NCBI GenBank assembly: GCA_030836365.1
Contig: JAURQB010000162.1
Coordinates: 1-34,098, forward strand
Reading direction: 5' to 3'
Length of the DNA stretch: 34,098 bases
Origin: Bdellovibrionota bacterium
Lineage (GTDB): Bacteria > Bdellovibrionota > Bacteriovoracia > Bacteriovoracales > Bacteriovoracaceae
The notes beneath the pieces are model-generated. The model made no database searches, was not told where the DNA came from, and was given only the letters and a program-made list of their open reading frames with translations. The translations under genes were made by a program, and so were the position numbers. Below, piece after piece: positions 24,016 to 32,670 of the stretch (position 1 is its first letter; each line of letters starts with the position of its first letter).

Positions 24016-26433
24016 ATGTCAGACACGAAGTCCAATTCGGCAAAGAAATACCCATTATTACCCCTTCGCGATGTAATTATTTTTCCTCACATGGTTGTTC
24101 CATTATTTGTTGGAAGAGAGAAATCAATTGCAGCACTTGAGGCAGCATCAAAAAATAATAACGAGCTGTTTCTAGTTACTCAAAAGGATGCAAGCGTTCT
24201 AAATCCGGACAGAGAAGATGTTCATGATATTGGTACCGTCGTCAACATCATTCAAATGCTAAGGCTTCCAGATAATACAATTAAAGTTTTAATTGAAGGT
24301 AAGAGACGTGCTAAGATTGAAAACTTTGCAAATGATAAAGATGGATACTCTGCTGCGGTTGTTACTTGCGAAGATGTTTTAGATGATCAAGTTAAAGTAG
24401 AAGCATCTGTTAGAAGTTTAAAAAATATTTTTGAATCATACGTAAAACTTAATAAAAGAATTCCTCCTGAGCTTTTAATGAGTATTTCCGCGATTACTGA
24501 TCCTTCAAGACTTGCAGATATTGTCGTTGCGCACTTGAGTATGAAGATTGAAGAGAAGCAAGAAATTCTTGATGCACTTAATGTATCTGTTCGCTTAGAA
24601 AAACTCCTTGAAAAAATGCAAGGTGAAATTGAAATTATTAATGTTGAGAAAAAAATTCGTACTCGAGTTAAAACTCAAATGGAGAAGTCTCAAAAAGAGT
24701 ACTATCTCAATGAGCAAATGAATGCGATTCAAAAAGAGCTCGGCCAAAAAGACGATGGCAAAACGGAGCTTCAAGAATTAGAAGATAGGCTTGAAGCGAA
24801 AAAGATGCCTGAAGAGGCGAGAGAGAAAGCTCGTAAAGAAATCAAAAAATTAAAATCGATGTCACCAATGTCAGCAGAAGCTGCTGTTGTGAGAAATTAT
24901 GTGGATTGGATGATCAATCTTCCATGGCATGAGTACACGGTTGATGACAACTCAATTGCAAAAGCAAAAGACATTCTCGAAGAACAACATTATGGACTAA
25001 AAGATGTAAAAGAAAGAATGGTTGAATATCTTGCTGTTAGAAGTTTAATCGGAGATGAGCTTGAGGGAAGAGGAACGATTCTTTGTCTTGTCGGGCCACC
25101 AGGTGTAGGTAAGACAAGTATTGCGAAATCACTTGCTGAATCTTTAGGTCGTAAATTTGTTCGAATTTCCCTGGGCGGTGTTCGAGACGAAAGTGAGATC
25201 AGAGGGCACAGAAGAACATATGTGGGTGCGATGCCTGGAAAGATTATTTCTGCATTGAAAAAAGCGGGTACATCAAATCCTGTCATTCTTTTAGATGAAA
25301 TTGATAAAATGAATAGTGATTTTAGAGGGGACCCTGCAAGTGCAATGTTAGAGGTTCTTGACCCTGAACAAAATAAAACTTTTGGTGATCATTATATAGA
25401 AGTTGAATATGATCTTTCAAAGGTGATGTTTGTGATGACGGCAAATGACCTTGGCAGTATTCCAGGACCACTAAGAGATAGAATGGAAGTGATGCAAATT
25501 CCAGGTTACACGCCGAATGAAAAACTGCAAATTGCTAAGCAGTACTTGGTAAGTAAGGCGGTCAGAAATAATGGTCTTGATAATTACACACTCAACCTTA
25601 AAGATGATTCTATTGAGAGTATCATTTCTCATTACACCAAAGAATCAGGAGTAAGAGAGCTAGAGCGAGTTATTAATACAGTAGCTAGAAAAATTGCGAC
25701 TGATGTAGTCACAAAAGAGTACAAAGAAGGCAAAAAGTTTACTGTCAATACTACTCAATTGGGGAAACTGCTTGGTCCCAAAAAATTTGATAAAACCGAT
25801 ATTGAGGTAGAGCCTCAAGTTGGTCTCGTTAATGGGTTGGCCTGGACTTCGGTTGGTGGAGAGCTTCTGCATATTGAAGTTGTCACGGTATCAGGAAATG
25901 GGAAGATTCAAATTACTGGAAAGCTTGGCGAAGTGATGCAAGAGTCTGCTCGAGCTGCTTTAAGCTATGTTCGCTCTATTAGTGATCGTCTTGGTATTGA
26001 TGCCGAGTGGTATGAGAAGAATGATATTCATATCCACGTACCAGAAGGTGCGACGCCAAAGGATGGCCCAAGTGCAGGGATTACGATGGTGTCGGCATTA
26101 ACATCGGCGATTACAGGCATTAAGGTTTTTCAAGATGTGGCGATGACGGGAGAGGTAACCATTAGGGGACGAGTACTTCCCATTGGCGGATTAAAAGAGA
26201 AGCTTCTTGCTGCAAAGCAAGCGGGGATTAATAAGGTTCTTATTCCACAAAGAAACTCTAAAGATCTCTCTGATATTCCAAAGGAAATTAAGCAAGGTAT
26301 CGAAATTGTGGCCTGTACTCATGCGGAAGAGGTGCTAAAGCATGCGCTTAATTTGAGCCGGCCAGAGACTTTTATGAAGGTTGTGGGACTAAAGGTTATA
26401 GATCCACAAAATCAAATGGAAGTAGCGAACTAG
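24016..26433 (+). CDS. lon: ATP-dependent protease La
   Basis: An 805-residue homohexameric protease that degrades damaged and regulatory proteins. The N-terminal substrate-binding domain (about 10-205) is followed by a coiled-coil segment, the AAA+ module with Walker A GPPGVGKT (360-367) and Walker B ILLDEIDK (424-431), and the protease domain with the Ser686 (DGPSAG) and Lys729 dyad, spaced 43 residues as in E. coli Lon. AGGAGGTG precedes the ATG. The 245-nt gap after clpX holds a 6-bp inverted repeat (AACGGC/GCCGTT, 23860-23874) and a small hairpin close to the ribosome site (about 23972-23993), possibly a leader structure. Confidence 0.98.
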   Translation: MSDTKSNSAKKYPLLPLRDVIIFPHMVVPLFVGREKSIAALEAASKNNNELFLVTQKDASVLNPDREDVHDIGTVVNIIQMLRLPDNTIKVLIEGKRRAKIENFANDKDGYSAAVVTCEDVLDDQVKVEASVRSLKNIFESYVKLNKRIPPELLMSISAITDPSRLADIVVAHLSMKIEEKQEILDALNVSVRLEKLLEKMQGEIEIINVEKKIRTRVKTQMEKSQKEYYLNEQMNAIQKELGQKDDGKTELQELEDRLEAKKMPEEAREKARKEIKKLKSMSPMSAEAAVVRNYVDWMINLPWHEYTVDDNSIAKAKDILEEQHYGLKDVKERMVEYLAVRSLIGDELEGRGTILCLVGPPGVGKTSIAKSLAESLGRKFVRISLGGVRDESEIRGHRRTYVGAMPGKIISALKKAGTSNPVILLDEIDKMNSDFRGDPASAMLEVLDPEQNKTFGDHYIEVEYDLSKVMFVMTANDLGSIPGPLRDRMEVMQIPGYTPNEKLQIAKQYLVSKAVRNNGLDNYTLNLKDDSIESIISHYTKESGVRELERVINTVARKIATDVVTKEYKEGKKFTVNTTQLGKLLGPKKFDKTDIEVEPQVGLVNGLAWTSVGGELLHIEVVTVSGNGKIQITGKLGEVMQESARAALSYVRSISDRLGIDAEWYEKNDIHIHVPEGATPKDGPSAGITMVSALTSAITGIKVFQDVAMTGEVTIRGRVLPIGGLKEKLLAAKQAGINKVLIPQRNSKDLSDIPKEIKQGIEIVACTHAEEVLKHALNLSRPETFMKVVGLKVIDPQNQMEVAN

Positions 26434-26460
26434 AATTATTATCAAATTTTTTTGAAAAAA

Positions 26461-26486
26461 AGGAGGTGATATTCACCTCCTTTTTT
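26461..26486 (+). terminator. Intrinsic terminator of lon, with an SD-like stem
   Basis: AGGAGGTGA (26461-26469), a 3-nt loop TAT, then TCACCTCCT (26473-26481) and a T-run to 26486, with an A-run upstream so that it can also work on the opposite strand. The 5' arm equals a perfect Shine-Dalgarno sequence and the 3' arm equals the anti-SD tail of 16S rRNA. Confidence 0.92.
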
Positions 26487-26487
26487 A

Positions 26488-26516
26488 TTGACAGCCTGAG
26501 CGTTTTTACTTAAATT
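26488..26516 (+). promoter_or_regulatory. Strong promoter of tRNA-Val
   Basis: A perfect -35 TTGACA (26488-26493), an exact 17-nt spacer and -10 TAAATT (26511-26516), 14 nt before the tRNA. A GC-rich discriminator (GGTGCC) follows the -10, as in stringently controlled promoters. The -35 starts 1 nt after the lon terminator T-run. Confidence 0.8.
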
Positions 26517-26530
26517 GGTGCCTTCACTGA

Positions 26531-26605
26531 GGGCGTGTAGCTCAGTGGGAGAGCGCTGCCCTTACAAGGCAGATGTCGCAGGTTCAATCCCTGCCACGCC
26601 CACCA
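26531..26605 (+). tRNA. tRNA-Val (anticodon UAC), CCA encoded
   Basis: A 7-bp acceptor stem (GGGCGTG with CACGCCC), a D arm, an anticodon stem CTGCC/GGCAG around loop CTTACAA with anticodon TAC (26563-26565), and a T arm GCAGG/CCTGC with TTCAATC. The 3' CCA is encoded (26603-26605). The anticodon decodes GUA and, with wobble modification, other valine codons. Confidence 0.96.
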
Positions 26606-26628
26606 TTAAAACTCAAATTAATATTTAA

Positions 26629-28563
26629 TTAAGGTTCACCCCATTTTGCACATACGACAAAAATATTATCAGGCTCTTTGGCTCGTCCTGTGCATCTACA
26701 TTGATATGCATTGTCATTAGGGATAGGGTGACTGATTTCAATCGATCCACCATCACAATCACAACCTCCTCCGATTACGATGGAGTCAAGTAGGACATCA
26801 CTACACTTAGGACTTATATCTCTGTCACTTTCAACAGCAAACTCAACTTGGAATGTGGCATTTATTTTGCCTGGGCTGATTTTCGCAGCTGCCGAAATAT
26901 CGGTATCAGTAATTGTTCCATTCTGTATGTCTGACGTGCTGATGGTATTGTTCAGTATATCATGAGTTGTGATTGTGCTATTTTTTATATCATCAGTTGT
27001 GATTGTCTCATCTTTGATATCAATTGATGTAATGGAATCATTTAAGATAGAGGCGCTATCAACTGCATCAATTAGAGTTAAAGTCCCATTAACTTCTAGG
27101 GTGGCTCCATCTTTTATGTTTATACGACTTCCACTCTCTACAGATAATGTTGAGTTATGATGAATGGTAGTTGTTCTTAGGTCAACAGTATTTGAAAATT
27201 CAGTAGCACCGGTAACGGTACCACCATCGGTCAGACTTAAAAAAGTATCCTTAATATTTCCTGTTAATCCAGTGAGGTAACCAAGCTCTGATACTCTTAT
27301 TGTTGACGTCGTAATTTGTCCATTCAATAGAGAGGATATTAAAACGAAGCCTTGATTTGTTAAAGGCGCAAGCTTACTCAAAGCGATTGCTGCAGCAGCT
27401 GCGATGTCATCGTTAACGATAGTGCCGTCTTGAATTTTATCTGATCCAATATCGTTGATAGAAATGGTATTCGTCACTGAATCAAAACTAAGAGGGGGGG
27501 CGGCCGTAATTGACAAGCTATCAGTGGCAATATCACTAAAAGATGTCCAGGAGACTTCACCGTCACCATCGGTTACCAGCACTTGATTTACTGAACCATC
27601 TCCTTCGGGAAACTGGTAAGCACCACCAACACTGAGTTCGGAAACACCAAGGCTGCCATTGCTATGAATGTAAAAAATTTCTTTTACACCTTGCTTGAAT
27701 GATAAACCCGCGCCAGCTGCTTCAATTGTATATTCACTATCCGCATCCTCGTTTATATTAAAGCCAATTTTCCCTCCATTAGCGCCAAACGAATCTATAA
27801 TGAGCTCTTCAATAATAGTCAATGTCCCATCGCCTTCATCGAATTGAGGGATTTGACCAGGGCCGTTTCCGACATCTATGTTTAATATTCCGCTCTCGGT
27901 AATTTCATCGCCCTTATTTGCAAACCCAGTATTTAGCAATATGCTTTCAACTGCTCCATCTGAGGATTGCAGGGTGGCAAAATCAACGGGGATCCATGAG
28001 TTTAGGTCACCACTCCAGGTGACAACTTGGCCATCAGATGCGTTTTCGTGATGAAGTTTATCAAAGGTGATTGCACCATCCTCTATCTTCGCCGTTGTGA
28101 TACTTTCGTCGGCAATCTTGTTAGTGGTGATTGCTCCGTCCTCGATTTTAATTTCGGTGATTGCCCCGTCTGCAACAGTAAATGAAAGAGGAACGATAGC
28201 GGCACCGGTTGCAGTACTAAGTATTAATTCTATAACGCTGTTGGAAAGTAAGTTAAACTCGGAGGTAAGGGAGTAGGTGGCTTCTATTGACGTGCTTGTT
28301 TGTGAGTTTAGGGTTAGCTCTGCTTTTTTGCTTTCAGAGTTTTTTATTTGAACTTTTTCAATTCGTTGAAAGTTTTTTCCATTTATAGTGAAAGTGGAAG
28401 AGTCCTGATCAAAAAAAACTGATTGAACGATCAGCCGATTACTTGATAGAGTCCCTCCCGGGAGAGACATTGTCGCAACAGCAGTTTCCTCTTCTTTATT
28501 ACAAGAAAATAAGGTGATCGTTGCGAGAGCAATAATAAATAGACTCGAACATTTTTTTAACAT
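26629..28563 (-). CDS. Surface lipoprotein with decapeptide repeats and Cys-rich C-terminus
   Basis: The 644-residue protein starts at ATG 28563 (TTG codons at 28566 and 28569 are in frame but less likely; AGG lies upstream). It has a signal peptide with lipobox LFSC (Cys21), an Ig-like IPT/TIG-type domain (about 45-130), then four decapeptide units of the type I-x-D-G-A-I-T-x-x-K (131-170). Its centre is beta-rich and Gly/Asp-rich, with a DGTIVNDDI...ALSKL element (379-398) of the kind seen in tail-fibre-like proteins. Five more decapeptides (x-x-x-I-T-x-x-D-I type, 506-556) follow. The C-terminus has six cysteines (587-638). A cell-surface fibre or adhesin anchored by lipid is inferred; the ligand is unknown. 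Confidence 0.78.
   Translation of the reverse strand: MLKKCSSLFIIALATITLFSCNKEEETAVATMSLPGGTLSSNRLIVQSVFFDQDSSTFTINGKNFQRIEKVQIKNSESKKAELTLNSQTSTSIEATYSLTSEFNLLSNSVIELILSTATGAAIVPLSFTVADGAITEIKIEDGAITTNKIADESITTAKIEDGAITFDKLHHENASDGQVVTWSGDLNSWIPVDFATLQSSDGAVESILLNTGFANKGDEITESGILNIDVGNGPGQIPQFDEGDGTLTIIEELIIDSFGANGGKIGFNINEDADSEYTIEAAGAGLSFKQGVKEIFYIHSNGSLGVSELSVGGAYQFPEGDGSVNQVLVTDGDGEVSWTSFSDIATDSLSITAAPPLSFDSVTNTISINDIGSDKIQDGTIVNDDIAAAAAIALSKLAPLTNQGFVLISSLLNGQITTSTIRVSELGYLTGLTGNIKDTFLSLTDGGTVTGATEFSNTVDLRTTTIHHNSTLSVESGSRINIKDGATLEVNGTLTLIDAVDSASILNDSITSIDIKDETITTDDIKNSTITTHDILNNTISTSDIQNGTITDTDISAAAKISPGKINATFQVEFAVESDRDISPKCSDVLLDSIVIGGGCDCDGGSIEISHPIPNDNAYQCRCTGRAKEPDNIFVVCAKWGEP
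26896..27048 (-). repeat. C-terminal decapeptide repeat cluster in the surface lipoprotein
   Basis: Five tandem 30-bp units encode residues 506-556, each with I-T or I-S followed by two variable residues, Asp and Ile. The DNA is noticeably similar between units, chiefly a tgtgattgt-atc core on the plus strand. Confidence 0.75.
28054..28173 (-). repeat. N-proximal decapeptide repeat cluster in the surface lipoprotein
   Basis: Four tandem units of ten residues (131-170), three of them with DGAIT and one with DESIT; the unit-to-unit DNA similarity shows local duplication. Confidence 0.75.
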
Positions 28564-28799
28564 CAACAACCTATCGGAAATCAGCTTAAATACCTAACAT
28601 TTTAATGACTTATAATTGAGTTATTCTAGTGCAGTATTGGGATTGTAAAATGTATGTTTTTTCAAAGATTCTAACGTCTAACTAAAAGTTTAGTGATTAT
28701 ACGTGTTTAAGGAGTTAAAATCCAAGTTCTGAAATATAATACTTTTTAAACAAAAATTATTGATACGAGAAATTTGAAATAATTAGTAGGCAGTTATTC

Positions 28800-31094
28800 A
28801 TGGGAAAACAAAACTTGGTTAGCAGTATCATCAATTCAATTATCAAGCATCCGCTAAAATATATGGCGACTTGCGTTCTGGTTTCAGTCTTTCTTATTCC
28901 TCATTTATTAAAAATTGAAAGTGATTTTGGCGTGAGGATATGGTTTCGAACAACTGATCCGTTGATAAAAGACCTAAATGAATTAGAGAGAAAATTTGGA
29001 AATGATGAAAAAGTTATCTTGGCGTTACATTCTCCTGATGGAATTTTTCAAAAAGATAAAATAGAGCTCTTACAGAAATTAACGGAAGAGCTTTGGCAGA
29101 TCCCCCAAATTCTAAGAGTGGACTCATTAACAAATTATAATTACTCAATTTCAGAGGGAGAGGACCTGATCACGGCCCCATTTTTTGATGAGTATGAAGA
29201 ATTAACTGATGATTACGTCACCTCTAGAAAAGAGTTGGCCCAAAACGATAAGATCATTCTGAATCAATTTGTTAGTAAAGACTTTAAAACGGCCGTTTTA
29301 TTTGGATCGATTGTCCCTGTCTTAGATGGAGGAAGTCCAAAGTATCGAGTAATTGCGCAAGAGATTAAAAATATTCGTACGAAGTATAAGAAATTAAACC
29401 CTGATGTTAGTTTTCACTCTGTCGGTGCGGCCAGCTATAATGATGCGTATAGAGAGGTTTCAGAAAATGATATAAAGGTGATGATCCCAATTGATTTATT
29501 ATTGATGATTCTCTTCCTCTTTTTTATCTTTAGAAGATTTGAAGCAATTGTCATCCCCACAGGTCTAGTCGCGGTCACGATTTTGATGACGTTTGGAACG
29601 AGTGGATTACTCCATTTTAAATATGATAATTTAAGTGCTGCAATTCCAGGGATTCTAATTGCTATTTGTATGGCCGACTCTGTGCATGTGCTTGCTACTT
29701 TTTATCGTAGCCTCAAGGGAGGTGCTTCAAAAGAAGAGGCAATGAAAAGTAGTTTGCATAAAAATTTTATGCCAACGTTTCTTACTTCAGTTTCAACGAT
29801 GATTGGCTTTTTTAGTCTTGTGTCCACTGAATTAATTCCCGTTCAGAATCTTGGCATCCTTGCAGGTCTAGGAACTTTTTATGCATGGATGTTTACAATA
29901 TTCTTTTGCGTTCCTTTGTTGAAGTTTATCCCCATTAAGCAGGTTTCTCTTGCTAAATCCAAAGAGGTTAGCCCAGAAGCAACTTCAAGATATATTCAAT
30001 GGATAAATCGAAATAAAAATCCGATTTTTTACATTTTTTCTATTCTCTCTGTCACTGCATTAATACTTGGTGCTCAAAATAAAGTGAATGCGGACCCTCT
30101 AAAACACTTTGATAAAAAGTTAAAAATTTCAAAAGACACAAATTTTCTTCTAAAGATTTTTAACGGTCTTGGTGGCCCGAATGTCATGGTTGATAGCGGG
30201 GGCGTTGATGGGATAAAAGATCCACGATTTATGGAGAAGGTAGAATTATTTAGGGCGTACGTTGAAAATCTGGAAGTAGTTAATAAGGTCACCAGTATTA
30301 CAGCAACTGTAAAAGACTTGAATAAGAAATTAAATAATAATTCACCTGAATATGATGCAATTCCGGATTCAAAAAATAAAATAGCGGAGACTCTTCTTCT
30401 ATATACAATGGGACTTCCTCAAGGAATGGGAATCAATGATCAAGTAAGTGTTGATAATAGGTTTATCAAACTGGTTATTTTATGGAATCTTCATGATGCA
30501 GAAACTTCGCTGCAGTTAATTGAGGAGCTAAATAAAAAAGCCACAGAGATTGGCTTAGATATAAATATCACAGGTAAGATTGTTTTATATCATCGAATGG
30601 TCAATTACATTGTAAGCTCATTTTTTCGCTCCATTGGATTAGCGCTCGTGCTAATTTCCATTATGTTAATTATTGTTTTAAAGAGCTGGAGAATTGGAAC
30701 TTTATCGCTTTTACCAAATGTGGTTCCGCTTTTATTTGGTTTAGGGTTAATGACCTTGGCCTCAATTTACATCGATATCGGAACATCCATTGTGATCTCA
30801 GTTTGTTTGGGGATTGCTGTGGATGATACAATTCATTTTCTCAGCCATTACCGAACGTTAACTTCGTCTGGCTTAACGCCAGTTAAAGCTCTGGAAAAGG
30901 TGTTTGTTCATACTGCTCCAGCGCTCGTGTTTACGACCATAATCCTGACCGTTTGCTTCGGTTGTTTTATTTTTGCGAACTTCGTTCCAAATATTAATTT
31001 TGGTATTCTTTGTTCAATCATACTAACCTTTGCCCTATTAGTTGACTTAATTTATCTGCCAGCAATTATTTTAAAATTTAACGTTTCAAAATAA
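28800..31094 (+). CDS. RND/MMPL-superfamily exporter
   Basis: The 764-residue inner-membrane protein has the two-fold RND layout: a first helix (about 18-36), a large periplasmic loop, five helices, then a repeat of this pattern from about residue 405. Each half has a hydrophobic helix with the Asp-containing motif (IAICMADSVHVLATFYR and LGIAVDDTIHFLSHYR), which relays protons. It most resembles the smaller 'predicted exporter, RND superfamily'/HpnN-like proteins rather than AcrB (about 1,050 residues). The cargo, likely a lipid or lipoprotein, cannot be told. No adaptor or outer-membrane channel is adjacent. The 230-nt gap upstream contains only AT-rich sequence with a small inverted repeat (ACTAAA-AG-TTTAGT, 28681-28694). 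Confidence 0.88.
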   Translation: MGKQNLVSSIINSIIKHPLKYMATCVLVSVFLIPHLLKIESDFGVRIWFRTTDPLIKDLNELERKFGNDEKVILALHSPDGIFQKDKIELLQKLTEELWQIPQILRVDSLTNYNYSISEGEDLITAPFFDEYEELTDDYVTSRKELAQNDKIILNQFVSKDFKTAVLFGSIVPVLDGGSPKYRVIAQEIKNIRTKYKKLNPDVSFHSVGAASYNDAYREVSENDIKVMIPIDLLLMILFLFFIFRRFEAIVIPTGLVAVTILMTFGTSGLLHFKYDNLSAAIPGILIAICMADSVHVLATFYRSLKGGASKEEAMKSSLHKNFMPTFLTSVSTMIGFFSLVSTELIPVQNLGILAGLGTFYAWMFTIFFCVPLLKFIPIKQVSLAKSKEVSPEATSRYIQWINRNKNPIFYIFSILSVTALILGAQNKVNADPLKHFDKKLKISKDTNFLLKIFNGLGGPNVMVDSGGVDGIKDPRFMEKVELFRAYVENLEVVNKVTSITATVKDLNKKLNNNSPEYDAIPDSKNKIAETLLLYTMGLPQGMGINDQVSVDNRFIKLVILWNLHDAETSLQLIEELNKKATEIGLDINITGKIVLYHRMVNYIVSSFFRSIGLALVLISIMLIIVLKSWRIGTLSLLPNVVPLLFGLGLMTLASIYIDIGTSIVISVCLGIAVDDTIHFLSHYRTLTSSGLTPVKALEKVFVHTAPALVFTTIILTVCFGCFIFANFVPNINFGILCSIILTFALLVDLIYLPAIILKFNVSK

Positions 31095-31165
31095 GAAAAT
31101 ATTTCTCCCTAAATCAAATTTATCAAAAGTGAAACAATAGATGAGTATTGATTGTGGGAGATCTT

Positions 31166-32182
31166 ATGAGAATTCTTTTTGTATTATTAATTTCAATTCA
31201 AGCCAACGCTTACTTTAATGCAAATGAGGTAAAACAATCTATTTCAAAAAAAGATATTGATGTGAAAATCGCTAAAAAATGGTTTGATCATTACTATGCT
31301 AAAGGGAGTGAGGATTTTCAGACTGCTTTTGATCGAGGTGATCAGTACAAAAAAAGTATTGAATTAGTTCTTAAACGATATCAAGTTCCTGTTGATTTCT
31401 ATTATTTAGCAATGACTGAAAGTTATTTTAATAATCACGCACGCTCACACAAGGAAGCCGTTGGCTTGTGGCAATTTATTCCAAGCACGGCCGAGAATTA
31501 CGGATTAATTGTTACAGAGCAAATTGATGAACGTCGGCATCCTATTAAATCAACAATTGCAGCAGCAAAATATTTGCGTGATCTGCATAATATTTTTCAA
31601 GATTGGACGCTAGCAGCTGCAGCTTACAATTGCGGGGAATATCGAGTTTTACGAGCAATTAAAAAAGGCGGAACGCGATCTTTTGCGAAACTTGCTGAAA
31701 TGAAATTGTTACCAGATGAAACAATTAACTATGTAAGTAAATTTTGGGTCACACGAGAAATTGATGCCAAAATAAGAAAAAAATCATTGATGGTTTCTAA
31801 AGATCGATATTTGGATTCTGGTACGATTACAATTAAATCAATGGGGACAAAACTCGAGACATTAAGTCTAATTTCTGAATTATCAATGGATGAGATTATT
31901 TCTTACAATCCAGGAATCACTAGAAAAATGAGTAGCTTTCCGAAGAATTTTAATCTCTACTTGCCCCGAGCTAATGCGAGTTTGTATTCAAGCTTCATTA
32001 GGCAAAATGGAGTTGTTAGTAAAGTTACTAGACCAGAAGCATTGCATCTTTGGGGGATAAAAGATTCAGTCAAGGGAGATGATATTAAAATCACCTTCAT
32101 TTCACCACAGCAAATTAAAATTAAGAATATGAGAACAAAAGAAGAAACAATTATTAATAAAAAAGAATTATCAAAAATCTAA
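31166..32182 (+). CDS. Membrane-bound-type lytic transglycosylase (MltD-like, SLT family)
   Basis: The 338-residue exported enzyme cleaves peptidoglycan between N-acetylmuramic acid and N-acetylglucosamine with anhydromuropeptide formation. The SLT domain shows catalytic Glu85 (LAMTESYFN), GLWQFIPSTA (100-109) and AAYNCGE (152-158). A degenerate LysM-like segment may lie at about 215-255. The start ATG 31166 (MRILFVLLIS) is chosen over TTG 31148 because it begins a proper signal peptide (cleaved near ANA-Y) and has GGGAG (31156-31160) upstream; there is no lipobox, unlike E. coli MltD. Its last codons lie inside a 31-bp tandem duplication. Confidence 0.9.
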   Translation: MRILFVLLISIQANAYFNANEVKQSISKKDIDVKIAKKWFDHYYAKGSEDFQTAFDRGDQYKKSIELVLKRYQVPVDFYYLAMTESYFNNHARSHKEAVGLWQFIPSTAENYGLIVTEQIDERRHPIKSTIAAAKYLRDLHNIFQDWTLAAAAYNCGEYRVLRAIKKGGTRSFAKLAEMKLLPDETINYVSKFWVTREIDAKIRKKSLMVSKDRYLDSGTITIKSMGTKLETLSLISELSMDEIISYNPGITRKMSSFPKNFNLYLPRANASLYSSFIRQNGVVSKVTRPEALHLWGIKDSVKGDDIKITFISPQQIKIKNMRTKEETIINKKELSKI

Positions 32183-32213
32183 TATTAATAAAAAAGAATT
32201 ATCAAAAATCTAA
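32152..32213. repeat. Exact 31-bp tandem duplication at a convergent gene boundary
   Basis: Unit 32152-32182 is repeated immediately and without change at 32183-32213. Copy 1 encodes the last ten codons and stop of the transglycosylase gene. Copy 2 contributes the stop and last codons of the convergent minus-strand gene. Confidence 0.95.
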
Positions 32214-32588
32214 TTCAACTCCATACGAACTCGCTAAATCACGAACAGATGATTCAAAAAACTTTTGATCAAAAAGAATGCTTACGACGCTTGGTTGAAA
32301 GTTATTCTCTATCGAGCAACCGTCAAGGCATTTAAAATCTGGGCTTAATGCCTCTACTTTTTTTATCGGTAACTTGTGATCAAAGCCACCATACCACTTA
32401 AAAAAGTCTTCAATTCTTGAAACGAGCCTTGTATTAATCTCATCTTGAAGGTCATTTTCAAGGTTATAAATAAAAATGCTAGACTCTTTTTTCTTCCCAT
32501 CAAAATATAGGTAGACCTTACCAGATGTCTTTAATTCAAGAGAGGTATTAAAACATTTTGGACAATATGAATGCTTAGTCAAAATCAT
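32202..32588 (-). CDS. Small CxxC/CxxxC hypothetical protein
   Basis: The 128-residue protein has a YCPKC knuckle (8-12) and a second Cys pair in CLDGC (about 87-91), which together could hold one zinc like a zinc ribbon. No known family was recognised. It is soluble and acidic in the middle. The start ATG (32586-32588) overlaps an out-of-use ATG on the other strand; the neighbouring hydrolase reads divergently. Its stop lies in the second copy of the 31-bp duplication, and its C-terminal LDF-stop would be the same if only one copy existed. Confidence 0.7.
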   Translation of the reverse strand: MILTKHSYCPKCFNTSLELKTSGKVYLYFDGKKKESSIFIYNLENDLQDEINTRLVSRIEDFFKWYGGFDHKLPIKKVEALSPDFKCLDGCSIENNFQPSVVSILFDQKFFESSVRDLASSYGVELDF

Positions 32589-32631
32589 GATTTATTGTAA
32601 CATGATATTTTCCCTTTTAACTATAGGCAGT

Positions 32632-32637
32632 TATAAT
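32632..32637 (+). promoter_or_regulatory. Perfect -10 box before the alpha/beta hydrolase
   Basis: TATAAT at 32632-32637, with a poor TTTCCC at -35 distance (32609-32614, 17-nt spacer). AAGGA (32659-32663) and ATG 32671 follow, which fixes the start of the hydrolase. Confidence 0.55.
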
Positions 32638-32670
32638 AATGATCGACACTTTTTACCTAAGGATAATTAT

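Noticed and set aside
24990-25286. 98-codon minus-strand frame inside lon
   Set aside because: A shadow of the conserved AAA+ coding sequence; no ribosome site and a Pro/Ser-rich unlikely product.
26780-27160. Two plus-strand frames opposite the surface lipoprotein
   Set aside because: They mirror the decapeptide-repeat coding strand and have no ribosome sites or independent features.
32587-32670. 28-residue N-terminal extension of the alpha/beta hydrolase
   Set aside because: A perfect -10 box and a ribosome site lie within it, and the added residues do not fit the family.
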